This document shows positions 26,049 through 41,300 of a DNA stretch of 64,000 nt, piece after piece (position 1 is the stretch's first letter; every line of letters begins with the position of its first letter). Location of the stretch: positions 16,949,676 to 17,013,675 of the forward strand of contig CM049311.1 of assembly GCA_026874595.1 (NCBI GenBank). The letters are read 5' to 3'. The position numbers and the translations under genes were made by a program. The DNA is from Sipunculus nudus. Its lineage: Eukaryota > Annelida > Sipuncula > Golfingiida > Sipunculidae. The notes beneath the pieces were generated by a model that was not told where the DNA came from, did not search any database, and was given only the letters and a program-made list of their open reading frames with translations.

Positions 26049-29000
26049 AGACATGAACTAGTGCCATGATATCACTTTGAGCTAACAGTTGTAAATTCAC
26101 AGTGGTGTCACATTTTTTATGTCATCCTGTGATAACACTGTGAACTCACTATTGTATAACAGACATGAGCTCATGCCATGATATTACTGTGAGCTCACGG
26201 TTGTGAATTCACCGTGGTGTCACATTTTTGATGTCATCCTGTGATAACACTGTGAACTCACTATTGTGTAACAGACATGAACTCATGCCATGATATCACT
26301 GTGAGCTCATGGTTGTGAATTCACCGTGGTGTCACATTTTTTATGTCATCCTGTGATTTGACTGAACTCACTGCTGTGAAACAGATATGAACTCATGCCA
26401 TGATTTCACTGTGAGCTCATAGTTGTGAATTCACCGTGGTGTCACATTTTGGACGTCATCCTGTGATATCACTGTGAACTCACTGTTGTGTAACAGACAT
26501 GAACTCATGCCATGATATTACTGTGAGCTCATGGTTTTGAATTCACTGTGGTGTGACATTTTTTATGTCATCCTGTGATATGACTGTGAACTCACTGTTG
26601 TGAAACAGATATGAACTCATTCCATGATATCAATGTGAGCTCATGGTTGTGAATTCACCGTGGTGTCACATTTTGGACGTCATCCTGTGATATCACTGTG
26701 AACTCACTGTAACGTAACAGACATGAACTCATGCCATGATATCCCTGTGAGTCCATGGTTGTGAATTCACCGTGGTGTCACATTTTTGATGTCATCCTGT
26801 GATAACACTGTGAACTCACTATTGTGTAACAGACATGAACTCATGCCATGATATCACTGTGAGCTCATGGTTGTGAATTCACCGTGGTGTCACATTTTTT
26901 ATGTCATCCTGTGATTTGACTGTGAACTCACTGTTCTGAAACAGATATGAACTCATGTCATGATTTCACTGTGAGCTCATAGTTGTGAATTCACCGTGGT
27001 GTCACATTTTGGACGTCATCCTGTGATATCACTGTGAACTCACTGTTACATAACAGACATGAACCCATGCCATGATATCCCTGTGAGTCCATGGTTGTGA
27101 ATTCACCGTGGTGTCACATTTTGGACGTCATCCTTTGATATCACCGGAACTCAATGGTTTGTAACAGACATGAACTCATGCCATGATATCACTGTGAGCT
27201 CATGGTTATGAATTCACTGTGGTGTTACATTTTTAACGTCATCCTGAAATATCACTGTGAACTCACTGTTGTGTAACAGACATGAACTCGTACCATGATA
27301 TCACTTTGAGCTAACAGTTGTAAATTCACAGTGGTGTCACATTTTTTATGTCATCCTGTGATAACACTGTGAACTCACTATTGTATAACAGACATGAGCT
27401 CATGCCATGATATTACTGTGAGCTCACGGTTGTGAATTCACCGTGGTGTCACATTTTTGATGTCATCCTGTGATAACACTGTGAACTCACTATTGTGTAA
27501 CAGACATGAACTCATGCCATGATATCACTGTGAGCTCATGGTTGGGAATTCACCGTGGTGTCACATTTTTTATGTCATCCTGTGATTTGACTGAACTCAC
27601 TGTTGTGAAACAGATATGAACTCATGCCATGATTTCACTGTGAGCTCATAGTTGTGAATTCACCGTGGTGTCACATTTTGGACGTCATCCTGTGATATCA
27701 CTGTGAACTCACTGTTGTGTAACAGACATGAACTCATGCCATGATATTACTGTGAGCTCATGGTTTTGAATTCACTGTGGTGTGACATTTTTTATGTCAT
27801 CCTGTGATATGACTGTGAACTCACTGTTGTGAAACAGATATGAACTCATTCCATGATATCACTGTGAGCTCATGGTTGTGAATTCACCGTGGTGTCACAT
27901 TTTGGACGTCATCCTGTGATATCACTGTGAACTCACTGTTACGTAACAGACATGAACTCATGCCATGATATCCCTGTGAGTCCATGGTTGTGAATTCACC
28001 GTGGTGTCACATTTTTTATGTCATCCTGTGATAACACTGTGAACTCACTATTGTGTAACAGACATGAACTCATGCCATGATATCACTGTGAGCTCATGGT
28101 TGTGAATTCATCGTGGTGTCACATTTTTTATGTCATCCTGTGATTTGACTGTGAACTCACTGTTGTGAAACAGATATGAACTCATGCCATGATTTCACTG
28201 TGAGCTCATAGTTGTGAATTCACCGTGGTGTCACATTTTGGACGTCATCCTGTGATATCAATGTGAACTCACTGTTGTGTAACAGAAATGAACTCAAGAA
28301 ATGCCATCATTGTAATCTCATGGTTATGAATTCACTGTGGTGTTACATTTTTAACGTCATCCTGAGATATCACTGTGAACTCACTGTTGTGTAACAGACG
28401 TGAACACGTACCATGATATCACTTTGAGCTAACAGTTGTAAATTCACAGTGATGTCACATTTTGGACGTCATCCTGTGATATCACTGTGAACTCACTGTT
28501 ACGTAACAGACATGAACCCATGCCATGATATCCCTGTGAGTCCATGGTTGTGAATTCACCGTGGTATCACATTTTGGACGTCATCCTTTGATATCACCGG
28601 AACTCAATGGTTTGTAACAGACATGAACTCATGCCATGATATCACTGTGAGCTCATGGTTATGAATTCACTGTGGTGTTACATTTTTAACGTCATCCTGA
28701 AATATCACTGTGAACTCACTGTTGTGTAACAGACATGAACTCGTACCATGATATCACTTTGAGCTAACAGTTGTAAATTCACAGTGGTGTCACATTTTTT
28801 ATGTCATCCTGTGATAACACTGTGAACTCACTATTGTGTAACAGACATGAACTCATGCCATGATATTACTGTGAGCTCACGGTTGTGAATTCACCGTGGT
28901 GTCACATTTTTTTATGTCATCCTATGATATCACTGTGAACTCACTGTTGTGAAACAGATATGAACTCATGCCATGATATCACTGTGAGCTCATGGTTGTG

Positions 29001-32000
29001 AATTCACCGTGGTGTCACATTTTTGACGTCATCCTGTGATATCACTGTGAACTCACTGTTACGTAACAGACATGAACTCATGCCATGATATCACTGTGAG
29101 TTCATGGTTGTGAATTCACCATGCTGTCACATTTTTGACGTCACTCTGTGATATCACTGTGAACTCACTATTGTATAACAGACATGAGCTCATGCCATGA
29201 TATTACTGTGAGCTCACGGTTGTGAATTCACCGTGGTGTCACATTTTTGATGTCATCCTGTGATAACACTGTGAACTCACTATTGTGTTACAGACATGAA
29301 CTCATGCCATGATATTACTCTGAGCTCACGGTTGTGAATTCACCGTGGTGTCACATTTTTGATGTCATCCTGTGATAACACTGTGAACTCACTACTGTGT
29401 AACAGACATGAACTCATGCCATGATATTACTATGAGCTCACGGTTATGAATTCACCGTGGTGTCACATTTTTTTATGTCATCCTATGATATCACTGTGAA
29501 CTCACTATTGTGAAACAGATATGAACTCATGCCATGATATCACTGTGAGCTCATAGTTGTGAATTCACCGTGGTGTCACATTTTGGACGTCATCCTGTGA
29601 TATCACTGTGAACTCACTGTTGTGTAACAGACATGAACTCATGCCATGATATTACTGTGAGCTCATGGTTTTGAATTCACTGTGGTGTGACATTTTTTAT
29701 GTCATCCTGTGATATGACTGTGAACTCACTGTTGTGAAACAGATATGAACTCATTCCATGGTATCACTGTGAGCTCACGGTTGTGAATTCACCGTGGTGT
29801 CACATTTTTTTATGTCATCCTATGATATCACTGTGAACTCACTGTTGTGAAACAGATATGAACTCATGCCATGATATCACTGTGAGCTCATGGTTGTGAA
29901 TTCACCGTGGTGTCACATTTTTGACGTCATCCTGTGATATCACTGTGAACTCACTGTTACGTAACAGACATGAACTCATGCCATGATATCACTGTGAGTT
30001 CATGGTTGTGAATTCACCATGCTGTCACATTTTTGACGTCACTCTGTGATATCACTGTGAACTCACTATTGTATAACAGACATGAGCTCATGCCATGATA
30101 TTACTGTGAGCTCACGGTTGTGAATTCACCGTGGTGTCACATTTTTGATGTCATCCTGTGATAACACTGTGAACTCACTATTGTGTTACAGACATGAACT
30201 CATGCCATGATATTACTGTGAGCTCACGGTTGTGAATTCACCGTGGTGTCACATTTTTGATGTCATCCTGTGATATCACTGTGAACTCAATGGTCTGTAA
30301 CAGAAATGAACTCAAGCAATGCTATCATTGTAGACTCATGGTTATGAATTCACTGTGGTGTTACATTTTTAACGTCATCCTGAGATATCACTGTGAACTC
30401 ACTGTTGTGTAACAGACATGAACTAGTGCCATGATATCACTTTGAGCTAACAGTTGTAAATTCACAGTGGTGTCACATTTTTTATGTCATCCTGTGATAA
30501 CACTGTGAACTCACTATTGTATAACAGACATGAGCTCATGCCATGATATTACTGTGAGCTCACGGTTGTGAATTCACCGTGGTGTCACATTTTTGATGTC
30601 ATCCTGTGATAACACTGTGAACTCACTATTGTGTAACAGACATGAACTCATGCCATGATATCACTGTGAGCTCATGGTTGGGAATTCACCGTGGTGTCAC
30701 ATTTTTTATGTCACCCTGTGATTTGACTGAACTCACTGCTGTGAAACAGATATGAACTCATGCCATGATTTCACTGTGAGCTCATAGTTGTGAATTCACC
30801 GTGGTGTCACATTTTGGACGTCATCCTGTGATATCACTGTGAACTCACTGTTGTGTAACAGACATGAACTCATGCCATGATATTACTGTGAGCTCATGGT
30901 TTTGAATTCACTGTGGTGTGACATTTTTTATGTCATCCTGTGATATGACTGTGAACTCACTGTTGTGAAACAGATATGAACTCATTCCATGATATCACTG
31001 TGAGCTCATGGTTGTGAATTCACCGTGGTGTCACATTTTGGACGTCATCCTGTGATATCACTGTGAACTCACTGTAACGTAACAGACATGAACTCATGCC
31101 ATGATATCCCTGTGAGTCCATGGTTGTGAATTCACCGTGGTGTCACATTTTTGATGTCATCCTGTGATAACACTGTGAACTCACTATTGTGTAACAGACA
31201 TGAACTCATGCCATGATATCACTGTGAGCTCATGGTTGTGAATTCACCGTGGTGTCACATTTTTTATGTCATCCTGTGATTTGACTGTGAACTCACTGTT
31301 GTGAAACAGATATGAACTCATGTCATGATTTCACTGTGAGCTCATAGTTGTGAATTCACCGTGGTGTCACATTTTGGACGTCATCCTGTGATATCACTGT
31401 GAACTCACTGTTACATAACAGACATGAACCCATGCCATGATATCCCTGTGAGTCCATGGTTGTGAATTCACCGTGGTGTCACATTTTGGACGTCATCCTT
31501 TGATATCACCGGAACTCAATGGTTTGTAACAGACATGAACTCATGCCATGATATCACTGTGAGCTCATGGTTATGAATTCACTGTGGTGTTACATTTTTA
31601 ACGTCATCCTGAAATATCACTGTGAACTCACTGTTGTGTAACAGACATGAACTCGTACCATGATATCACTTTGAGCTAACAGTTGTAAATTCACAGTGGT
31701 GTCACATTTTTTATGTCATCCTGTGATAACACTGTGAACTCACTATTGTATAACAGACATGAGCTCATGCCATGATATTACTGTGAGCTCACGGTTGTGA
31801 ATTCACCGTGGTGTCACATTTTTGATGTCATCCTGTGATAACACTGTGAACTCACTATTGTGTAACAGACATGAACTCATGCCATGATATCACTGTGAGC
31901 TCATGGTTGGGAATTCACCGTGGTGTCACATTTTTTATGTCATCCTGTGATTTGACTGAACTCACTGTTGTGAAACAGATATGAACTCATGCCATGATTT

Positions 32001-33900
32001 CACTGTGAGCTCATAGTTGTGAATTCACCGTGGTGTCACATTTTGGACGTCATCCTGTGATATCACTGTGAACTCACTGTTGTGTAACAGACATGAACTC
32101 ATGCCATGATATTACTGTGAGCTCATGGTTTTGAATTCACTGTGGTGTGACATTTTTTATGTCATCCTGTGATATGACTGTGAACTCACTGTTGTGAAAC
32201 AGATATGAACTCATTCCATGATATCACTGTGAGCTCATGGTTGTGAATTCACCGTGGTGTCACATTTTGGACGTCATCCTGTGATATCACTGTGAACTCA
32301 CTGTTACGTAACAGACATGAACTCATGCCATGATATCCCTGTGAGTCCATGGTTGTGAATTCACCGTGGTGTCACATTTTTTATGTCATCCTGTGATAAC
32401 ACTGTGAACTCACTATTGTGTAACAGACATGAACTCATGCCATGATATCACTGTGAGCTCATGGTTGTGAATTCATCGTGGTGTCACATTTTTTATGTCA
32501 TCCTGTGATTTGACTGTGAACTCACTGTTGTGAAACAGATATGAACTCATGGCATGATTTCACTGTGAGCTCATAGTTGTGAATTCACCGTGGTGTCACA
32601 TTTTGGACGTCATCCTGTGATATCACTGTGAACTCACTGTTACGTAACAGACATGAACCCATGCCATGATATCCCTGTGAGTCCATGGTTGTGAATTCAC
32701 CGTGGTATCACATTTTGGACGTCATCCTTTGATATCACCGGAACTCAATGGTTTGTAACAGACATGAACTCATGCCATGATATCACTGTGAGCTCATGGT
32801 TATGAATTCACTGTGGTGTTACATTTTTAACGTCATCCTGAAATATCACTGTGAACTCACTGTTGTGTAACAGACATGAACTCGTACCATGATATCACTT
32901 TGAGCTAACAGTTGTAAATTCACAGTGGTGTCACATTTTTTATGTCATCCTGTGATAACACTGTGAACTCACTATTGTGTAACAGACATGAACTCATGCC
33001 ATGATATTACTGTGAGCTCACGGTTGTGAATTCACCGTGGTGTCACATTTTTTTATGTCATCCTATGATATCACTGTGAACTCACTGTTGTGAAACAGAT
33101 ATGAACTCATGCCATGATATCACTGTGAGCTCATGGTTGTGAATTCACCGTGGTGTCACATTTTTGACGTCATCCTGTGATATCACTGTGAACTCACTGT
33201 TACGTAACAGACATGAACTCATGCCATGATATCACTGTGAGTTCATGGATGTGAATTCACCATGCTGTCACATTTTTGACGTCACTCTGTGATATGACTG
33301 TGAACTCACTATTGTATAACAGACATGAGCTCATGCCATGATATTACTGTGAGCTCACGGTTGTGAATTCACCGTGGTGTCACATTTTTGATGTCATCCT
33401 GTGATAACACTGTGAACTCACTATTGTGTTACAGACATGAACTCATGCCATGATATTACTCTGAGCTCACGGTTGTGAATTCACCGTGGTGTCACATTTT
33501 TGATGTCATCCTGTGATAACACTGTGAACTCACTACTGTGTAACAGACATGAACTCATGCCATGATATTACTATGAGCTCACGGTTATGAATTCACCGTG
33601 GTGTCACATTTTTTTATGTCATCCTATGATATCACTGTGAACTCACTGTTGTGAAACAGATATGAACTCATGCCATGATATCACTGTGAGCTCATAGTTG
33701 TGAATTCACCGTGGTGTCACATTTTGGACGTCATCCTGTGATATCACTGTGAACTCACTGTTGTGTAACAGACAAGAACTCATGCCATGATATTACTGTG
33801 AGCTCATGGTTTTGAATTCACTGTGGTGTGACATTTTTTATGTCATCCTGTGATATGACTGTGAACTCACTGTTGTGAAACAGATATGAACTCATTCCAT
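26049..33900. repeat. 39-monomer / 37-monomer higher-order repeat (4,365 and 4,141 bp)
   Basis: Private variants recur at exactly 4,365 bp: CTGCTGTGAA (26,371 and 30,736), CACTGTTACA (27,041 and 31,406), AACTCACTGTAACG (26,701 and 31,066) and TGTGAATTCATCG (28,101 and 32,466). After about 28,470 the offset becomes 4,141 bp (GATATTACTC at 29,311 and 33,452). The 224-bp difference is exactly two monomers, so one copy gained or lost two units. Confidence 0.9.
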
Positions 33901-36900
33901 GGTATCACTGTGAGCTCATGGTTGTGAATTCACCGTGGTGTCACATTTTGGACGTCATCCTGTGATATCACTGTGAACTCACTGTTACGTAACAGACATG
34001 AACTCATGCCATGATATCCCTGTGAGTCCATGGTTGTGAATTCACCGTGGTGTCACATTTTTTATGTCATCCTGTGATAACACTGTGAACTCACTATTGT
34101 GTAACAGACATGAACTCATGCCATGATATCACTGTGAGCTCATGGTTGTGAATTCACCGTGGTGTCACATTTTTTATGTCATCCTGTGATTTGACTGTGA
34201 ACTCACTGTTGTGAAACAGATATGAACTCATGCCATGATTTCACTGTGAGCTCATAGTTGTGAATTCACCGTGGTGTCACATTTTGGACGTCATCCTGTG
34301 ATATCACTGTGAACTCACTGTTACGTAACAGACATGAACCCATGCCATGATATCCCTGTGAGTCCATGGTTGTGAATTCACCGTGGTATCACATTTTGGA
34401 CGTCATCCTTTGATATCACCGGAACTCAATGGTTTGTAACAGACATGAACTCATGCCATGATATCACTGTGAGCTCATGGTTATGAATTCACTGTGGTGT
34501 TACATTTTTAACGTCATCCTGAAATATCACTGTGAACTCACTGTTGTGTAACAGACATGAACTCGTACCATGATATCACTTTGAGCTAACAGTTGTAAAT
34601 TCACAGTGGTGTCACATTTTTTATGTCATCCTGTGATAACACTGTGAACTCACTATTGTGTAACAGACATGAACTCATGCCATGATATTACTGTGAGCTC
34701 ACGGTTGTGAATTCACCGTGGTGTCACATTTTTTTATGTCATCCTATGATATCACTGTGAACTCACTGTTGTGAAACAGATATGAACTCATGCCATGATA
34801 TCACTGTGAGCTCATGGTTGTGAATTCACCGTGGTGTCACATTTTTGACGTCATCCTGTGATATCACTGTGAACTCACTGTTACGTAACAGATATGAACT
34901 CATGCCATGATATCACTCTGAGTTCATGGTTGTGAATTCACCATGCTGTCACATTTTTGACGTCACTCTGTGATATCACTGTGAACTCACTATTGTATAA
35001 CAGACATGAGCTCATGCCATGATATTACTGTGAGCTCACGGTTGGGAATTCACCGTGGTGTCACATTTTTGATGTCATCCTGTGATAACACTGTGAACTC
35101 ACTATTGTGTTACAGACATGAACTCATGCCATGATATTACTGTGAGCTCACGGTTGTGAATTCACCGTGGTGTCACATTTTTGATGTCATCCTGTGATAA
35201 CACTGTGAACTCACTACTGTGTAACAGACATGAACTCATGCCATGATATTACTGTGAGCTCACGGTTATGAATTCACCGTGGTGTCACATTTTTTTATGT
35301 CATCCTATGATATCACTGTGAACTCACTGTTGTGAAACAGATATGAACTCATGCCATGATATCACTGTGAGCTCATGGTTGTGACTTCACCGTGGTGTCA
35401 CATTTTTGACGTCATCCTGTGATATCACTGTGAACTCACTGTTACGTAACAGACATGAACTCAAGCCATGATATCACTGTGAGTTCATGGTTGTGAATTC
35501 ACCATGCTGTCACATTTTTGACGTCACTCTGTGATATCACTGTGAACTCACTATTGTATAACAGACATGAGCTCATGCCATGATATTACTGTGAGCTCAC
35601 GGTTGTGAATTCACCGTGGTGTCACATTTTTGATGTCATCCTGTGATAACACTGTGAACTCACTATTGTGTAACAGACATGAACTCATGCCATGATATCA
35701 CTGTGAGCTCATGGTTGTGAATTCACCGTGGTGTCACATTTTTTATGTCATCCTGTGATTTAACTGAACTCACTGTTGTGAAACAGATATGATCTCATGC
35801 CATGATTTCACTGTGAGCTCATAGTTGTGAATTCACCGTGGTGTCACATTTTGGACGTCATCCTGTGATATCACTGTGAACTCACTGTTGTGTAACAGAC
35901 ATGAACTCATGCCATGATATTACTGTGAGCTCATGGTTTTGAATTCACTGTGGTGTGACATTTTTTATGTCATCCTGTGATATGACTGTGAACTCACTGT
36001 TGTGAAACAGATATGAACTCATTCCATGATATCACTGTGAGCTCATGGTTGTGAATTCACAGTGGTGTCACATTTTGGACGTCATCCTGTGATATCACTG
36101 TGAACTCACTGTTACGTAACAGACATGAACTCATGCCATGATATCCCTGTGAGTCCATGGTTGTGAATTCACCGTGGTGTCACATTTTTGATGTCATCCT
36201 GTGATAACACTGTGAACTCACTATTGTGTAACAGACATGAACTCATGCCATGATATCACTGTGAGCTCATGGTTGTGAATTCACCGTGGTGTCACATTTT
36301 TTATGTCATCCTGTGATTTGACTGTGAACTCACTGTTGTGAAACAGATATGAACTCATGCCATGATTTCACTGTGAGCTCATAGTTGTGAATTCACCGTG
36401 GTGTCACATTTTGGACGTCATCCTGTGATATCACTGTGAACTCACTGTTACGTAACAGACATGAACCCATGCCATGATATCCCTGTGAGTCCATGGTTGT
36501 GAATTCACCGTGGTGTCACATTTTGGACGTCATCCTTTGATATCACCATAACTCAATGGTTTGTAACAGACATGAACTCATGCCATGATATCACTGTGAG
36601 CTCATGGTTATGAATTCACTGTGGTGTTACATTTTTAACGTCATCCTGAAATATCACTGTGAACTCACTGTTGTGTAACAGACATGAACTCGTACCATGA
36701 TATCACTTTGAGCTAACAGTTGTAAATTCACAGTGGTGTTACATTTTTTATGTCATCCTGTGATAACACTGTGAACTCACTATTGTGTAACAGACATGAA
36801 CTCATGCCATGATATTACTGTGAGCTCACGGTTGTGAATTCACCGTGGTGTCACATTTTTTTATGTCATCCTATGATATCACTGTGAACTCACTGTTGTG

Positions 36901-39900
36901 AAACAGATATGAACTCATGCCATGATATCACTGTGAGCTCATGGTTGTGAATTCACCGTGGTGTCACATTTTTGACGTCATCCTGTGATATCACTGTGAA
37001 CTCACTGTTACGTAACAGACATGAACTCATGCCATGATATCACTGTGAGTTCATGGTTGTGAATTCACCATGCTGTCACATTTTTGACGTCATTCTGTGA
37101 TATCACTGTGAACTCACTATTGTATAACAGACATGAGCTCATGCCATGATATTACTGTGAGCTCACGGTTGTGAATTCACCGTGGTGTCACATTTTTGAT
37201 GTCATCCTGTGATAACACTGTGAACTCACTATTGTGTAACAGACATGAACTCATGCCATGATATTACTGTGAGCTCACGGTTGTGAATTCACCGTGGTGT
37301 CACATTTTTGATGTCATCCTGTGATAACACTGTGAACTCACTATTGTGTAACAGACATGAACTCATGCCATGATATTACTGTGAGCTCACGGTTATGAAT
37401 TCACCGTGGTGTCACATTTTTTTATGTCATCCTATGATATCACTGTGAACTCACTGTTGTGAAACAGATATGAACTCATGCCATGATATCACTGTGAGCT
37501 CATAGTTGTGAATTCACCGTGGTGTCACATTTTGGACGTCATCCTGTGATATCACTGTGAACTCACTGTTGTGTAACAGACAAGAACTCATGCCATGATA
37601 TTACTGTGAGCTCATGGTTTTGAATTCACTGTGGTGTGACATTTTTTATGTCATCCTGTGATATGACTGTGAACTCACTGTTGTGAAACAGATATGAACT
37701 CATTCCATGGTATCACTGTGAGCTCATGGTTGTGAATTCACCGTGGTGTCACATTTTGGACGTCATCCTGTGATATCACTGTGAACTCACTGTTACGTAA
37801 CAGACATGAACTCATGCCATGATATCCCTGTGAGTCCATGGTTGTGAATTCACCGTGGTGTCACATTTTTTATGTCATCCTGTGATAACACTGTGAACTC
37901 ACTATTGTGTAACAGACATGAACTCATGCCATGATATCACTGTGAGCTCATGGTTGTGAATTCACCGTGGTGTCACATTTTTTATGTCATCCTGTGATTT
38001 GACTGTGAACTCACTGTTGTGAAACAGATATGAACTCATGCCATGATTTCACTGTGAGCTCATAGTTGTGAATTCACCGTGGTGTCACATTTTGGACGTC
38101 ATCCTGTGATATCACTGTGAACTCACTGTTACGTAACAGACATGAACCCATGCCATGATATCCCTGTGAGTCCATGGTTGTGAATTCACCGTGGTATCAC
38201 ATTTTGGACGTCATCCTTTGATATCACCGGAACTCAATGGTTTGTAACAGACATGAACTCATGCCATGATATCACTGTGAGCTCATGGTTATGAATTCAC
38301 TGTGGTGTTACATTTTTAACGTCATCCTGAAATATCACTGTGAACTCACTGTTGTGTAACAGACATGAACTCGTACCATGATATCACTTTGAGCTAACAG
38401 TTGTAAATTCACAGTGGTGTCACATTTTTTATGTCATCCTGTGATAACACTGTGAACTCACTATTGTGTAACAGACATGAACTCATGCCATGATATTACT
38501 GTGAGCTCACGGTTGTGAATTCACCGTGGTGTCACATTTTTTTATGTCATCCTATGATATCACTGTGAACTCACTGTTGTGAAACAGATATGAACTCATG
38601 CCATGATATCACTGTGAGCTCATGGTTGTGAATTCACCGTGGTGTCACATTTTTGACGTCATCCTGTGATATCACTGTGAACTCACTGTTACGTAACAGA
38701 TATGAACTCATGCCATGATATCACTCTGAGTTCATGGTTGTGAATTCACCATGCTGTCACATTTTTGACGTCACTCTGTGATATCACTGTGAACTCACTA
38801 TTGTATAACAGACATGAGCTCATGCCATGATATTACTGTGAGCTCACGGTTGGGAATTCACCGTGGTGTCACATTTTTGATGTCATCCTGTGATAACACT
38901 GTGAACTCACTATTGTGTTACAGACATGAACTCATGCCATGATATTACTGTGAGCTCACGGTTGTGAATTCACCGTGGTGTCACATTTTTGATGTCATCC
39001 TGTGATAACACTGTGAACTCACTACTGTGTAACAGACATGAACTCATGCCATGATATTACTGTGAGCTCACGGTTATGAATTCACCGTGGTGTCACATTT
39101 TTTTATGTCATCCTATGATATCACTGTGAACTCACTGTTGTGAAACAGATATGAACTCATGCCATGATATCACTGTGAGCTCATGGTTGTGACTTCACCG
39201 TGGTGTAACATTTTTGACGTCATCCTGTGATATCACTGTGAACTCACTGTTACGTAACAGACATGAACTCAAGCCATGATATCACTGTGAGTTCATGGTT
39301 GTGAATTCACCATGCTGTCACATTTTTGACGTCACTCTGTGATATCACTGTGAACTCACTATTGTATAACAGACATGAGCTCATGCCATGATATTACTGT
39401 GAGCTCACGGTTGTGAATTCACCGTGGTGTCACATTTTTGATGTCATCCTGTGATAACACTGTGAACTCACTATTGTGTAACAGACATGAACTCATGCCA
39501 TGATATCACTGTGAGCTCATGGTTGTGAATTCACCGTGGTGTCACATTTTTTATGTCATCCTGTGATTTGACTGAACTCACTGTTGTGAAACAGATATGA
39601 TCTCATGCCATGATTTCACTGTGAGCTCATAGTTGTGAATTCACCGTGGTGTCACATTTTGGACGTCATCCTGTGATATCACTGTGAACTCACTGTTGTG
39701 TAACAGACATGAACTCATGCCATGATATTACTGTGAGCTCATGGTTTTGAATTCACTGTGGTGTGACATTTTTTATGTCATCCTGTGATATGACTGTGAA
39801 CTCACTGTTGTGAAACAGATATGAACTCATTCCATGATATCACTGTGAGCTCATGGTTGTGAATTCACCGTGGTGTCACATTTTGGACGTCATCCTGTGA

Positions 39901-41300
39901 TATCACTGTGAACTCACTGTTACGTAACAGACATGAACTCATGCCATGATATCCCTGTGAGTCCATGGTTGTGAATTCACCGTGGTGTCACATTTTTGAT
40001 GTCATCCTGTGATAACACTGTGAACTCACTATTGTGTAACAGACATGAACTCATGCCATGATATCACTGTGAGCTCATGGTTGTGAATTCACCGTGGTGT
40101 CACATTTTTTATGTCATCCTGTGATTTGACTGTGAACTCACTGTTGTGAAACAGATATGAACTCATGCCATGATTTCACTGTGAGCTCATAGTTGTGAAT
40201 TCACCGTGGTGTCACATTTTGGACGTCATCCTGTGATATCACTGTGAACTCACTGTTACGTAACAGACATGAACCCATGCCATGATATCCCTGTGAGTCC
40301 ATGGTTGTGAATTCACCGTGGTGTCACATTTTGGACGTCATCCTTTGATATCACCATAACTCAATGGTTTGTAACAGACATGAACTCATGCCATGATATC
40401 ACTGTGAGCTCATGGTTATGAATTCACTGTGGTGTTACATTTTTAACGTCATCCTGAAATATCACTGTGAACTCACTGTTGTGTAACAGACATGAACTCG
40501 TACCATGATATCACTTTGAGCTAACAGTTGTAAATTCACAGTGGTGTTACATTTTTTATGTCATCCTGTGATAACACTGTGAACTCACTATTGTGTAACA
40601 GACATGAACTCATGCCATGATATTACTGTGAGCTCACGGTTGTGAATTCACCGTGGTGTCACATTTTTTTATGTCATCCTATGATATCACTGTGAACTCA
40701 CTGTTGTGAAACAGATATGAACTCATGCCATGATATCACTGTGAGCTCATGGTTGTGAATTCACCGTGGTGTCACATTTTTGACGTCATCCTGTGATATC
40801 ACTGTGAACTCACTGTTACGTAACAGACATGAACTCATGCCATGATATCACTGTGAGTTCATGGTTGTGAATTCACCATGCTGTCACATTTTTGACGTCA
40901 TTCTGTGATATCACTGTGAACTCACTATTGTATAACAGACATGAGCTCATGCCATGATATTACTGTGAGCTCACGGTTGTGAATTCACCGTGGTGTCACA
41001 TTTTTGATGTCATCCTGTGATAACACTGTGAACTCACTATTGTGTAACAGACATGAACTCATGCCATGATATTACTGTGAGCTCACGGTTGTGAATTCAC
41101 CGTGGTGTCACATTTTTGATGTCATCCTGTGATAACACTGTGAACTCACTATTGTGTAACAGACATGAACTCATGCCATGATATTACTGTGAGCTCACGG
41201 TTATGAATTCACCGTGGTGTCACATTTTTTTATGTCATCCTATGATATCACTGTGAACTCACTGTTGTGAAACAGATATGAACTCATGCCATGATATCAC
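31700..41300. repeat. 34-monomer higher-order repeat, exactly 3,808 bp, about 2.5 copies
   Basis: Private variants recur at exactly 3,808 bp (34 x 112): TCACCATAAC (36,543 and 40,351), GACAAGAACT (33,771 and 37,579), GATATGAACT preceding ACTCTGAG (34,891 and 38,699), GTGACTTCAC (35,381 and 39,189), GATCTCATGC (35,791 and 39,599). GAGCTAACAG markers alternate 1,681 and 2,127 bp (32,902, 34,583, 36,710, 38,391, 40,518). The exact multiple with no net indel and few substitutions implies recent amplification. The match ends near 41,300, after which the sequence follows a different offset (2,127 bp). Confidence 0.92.
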
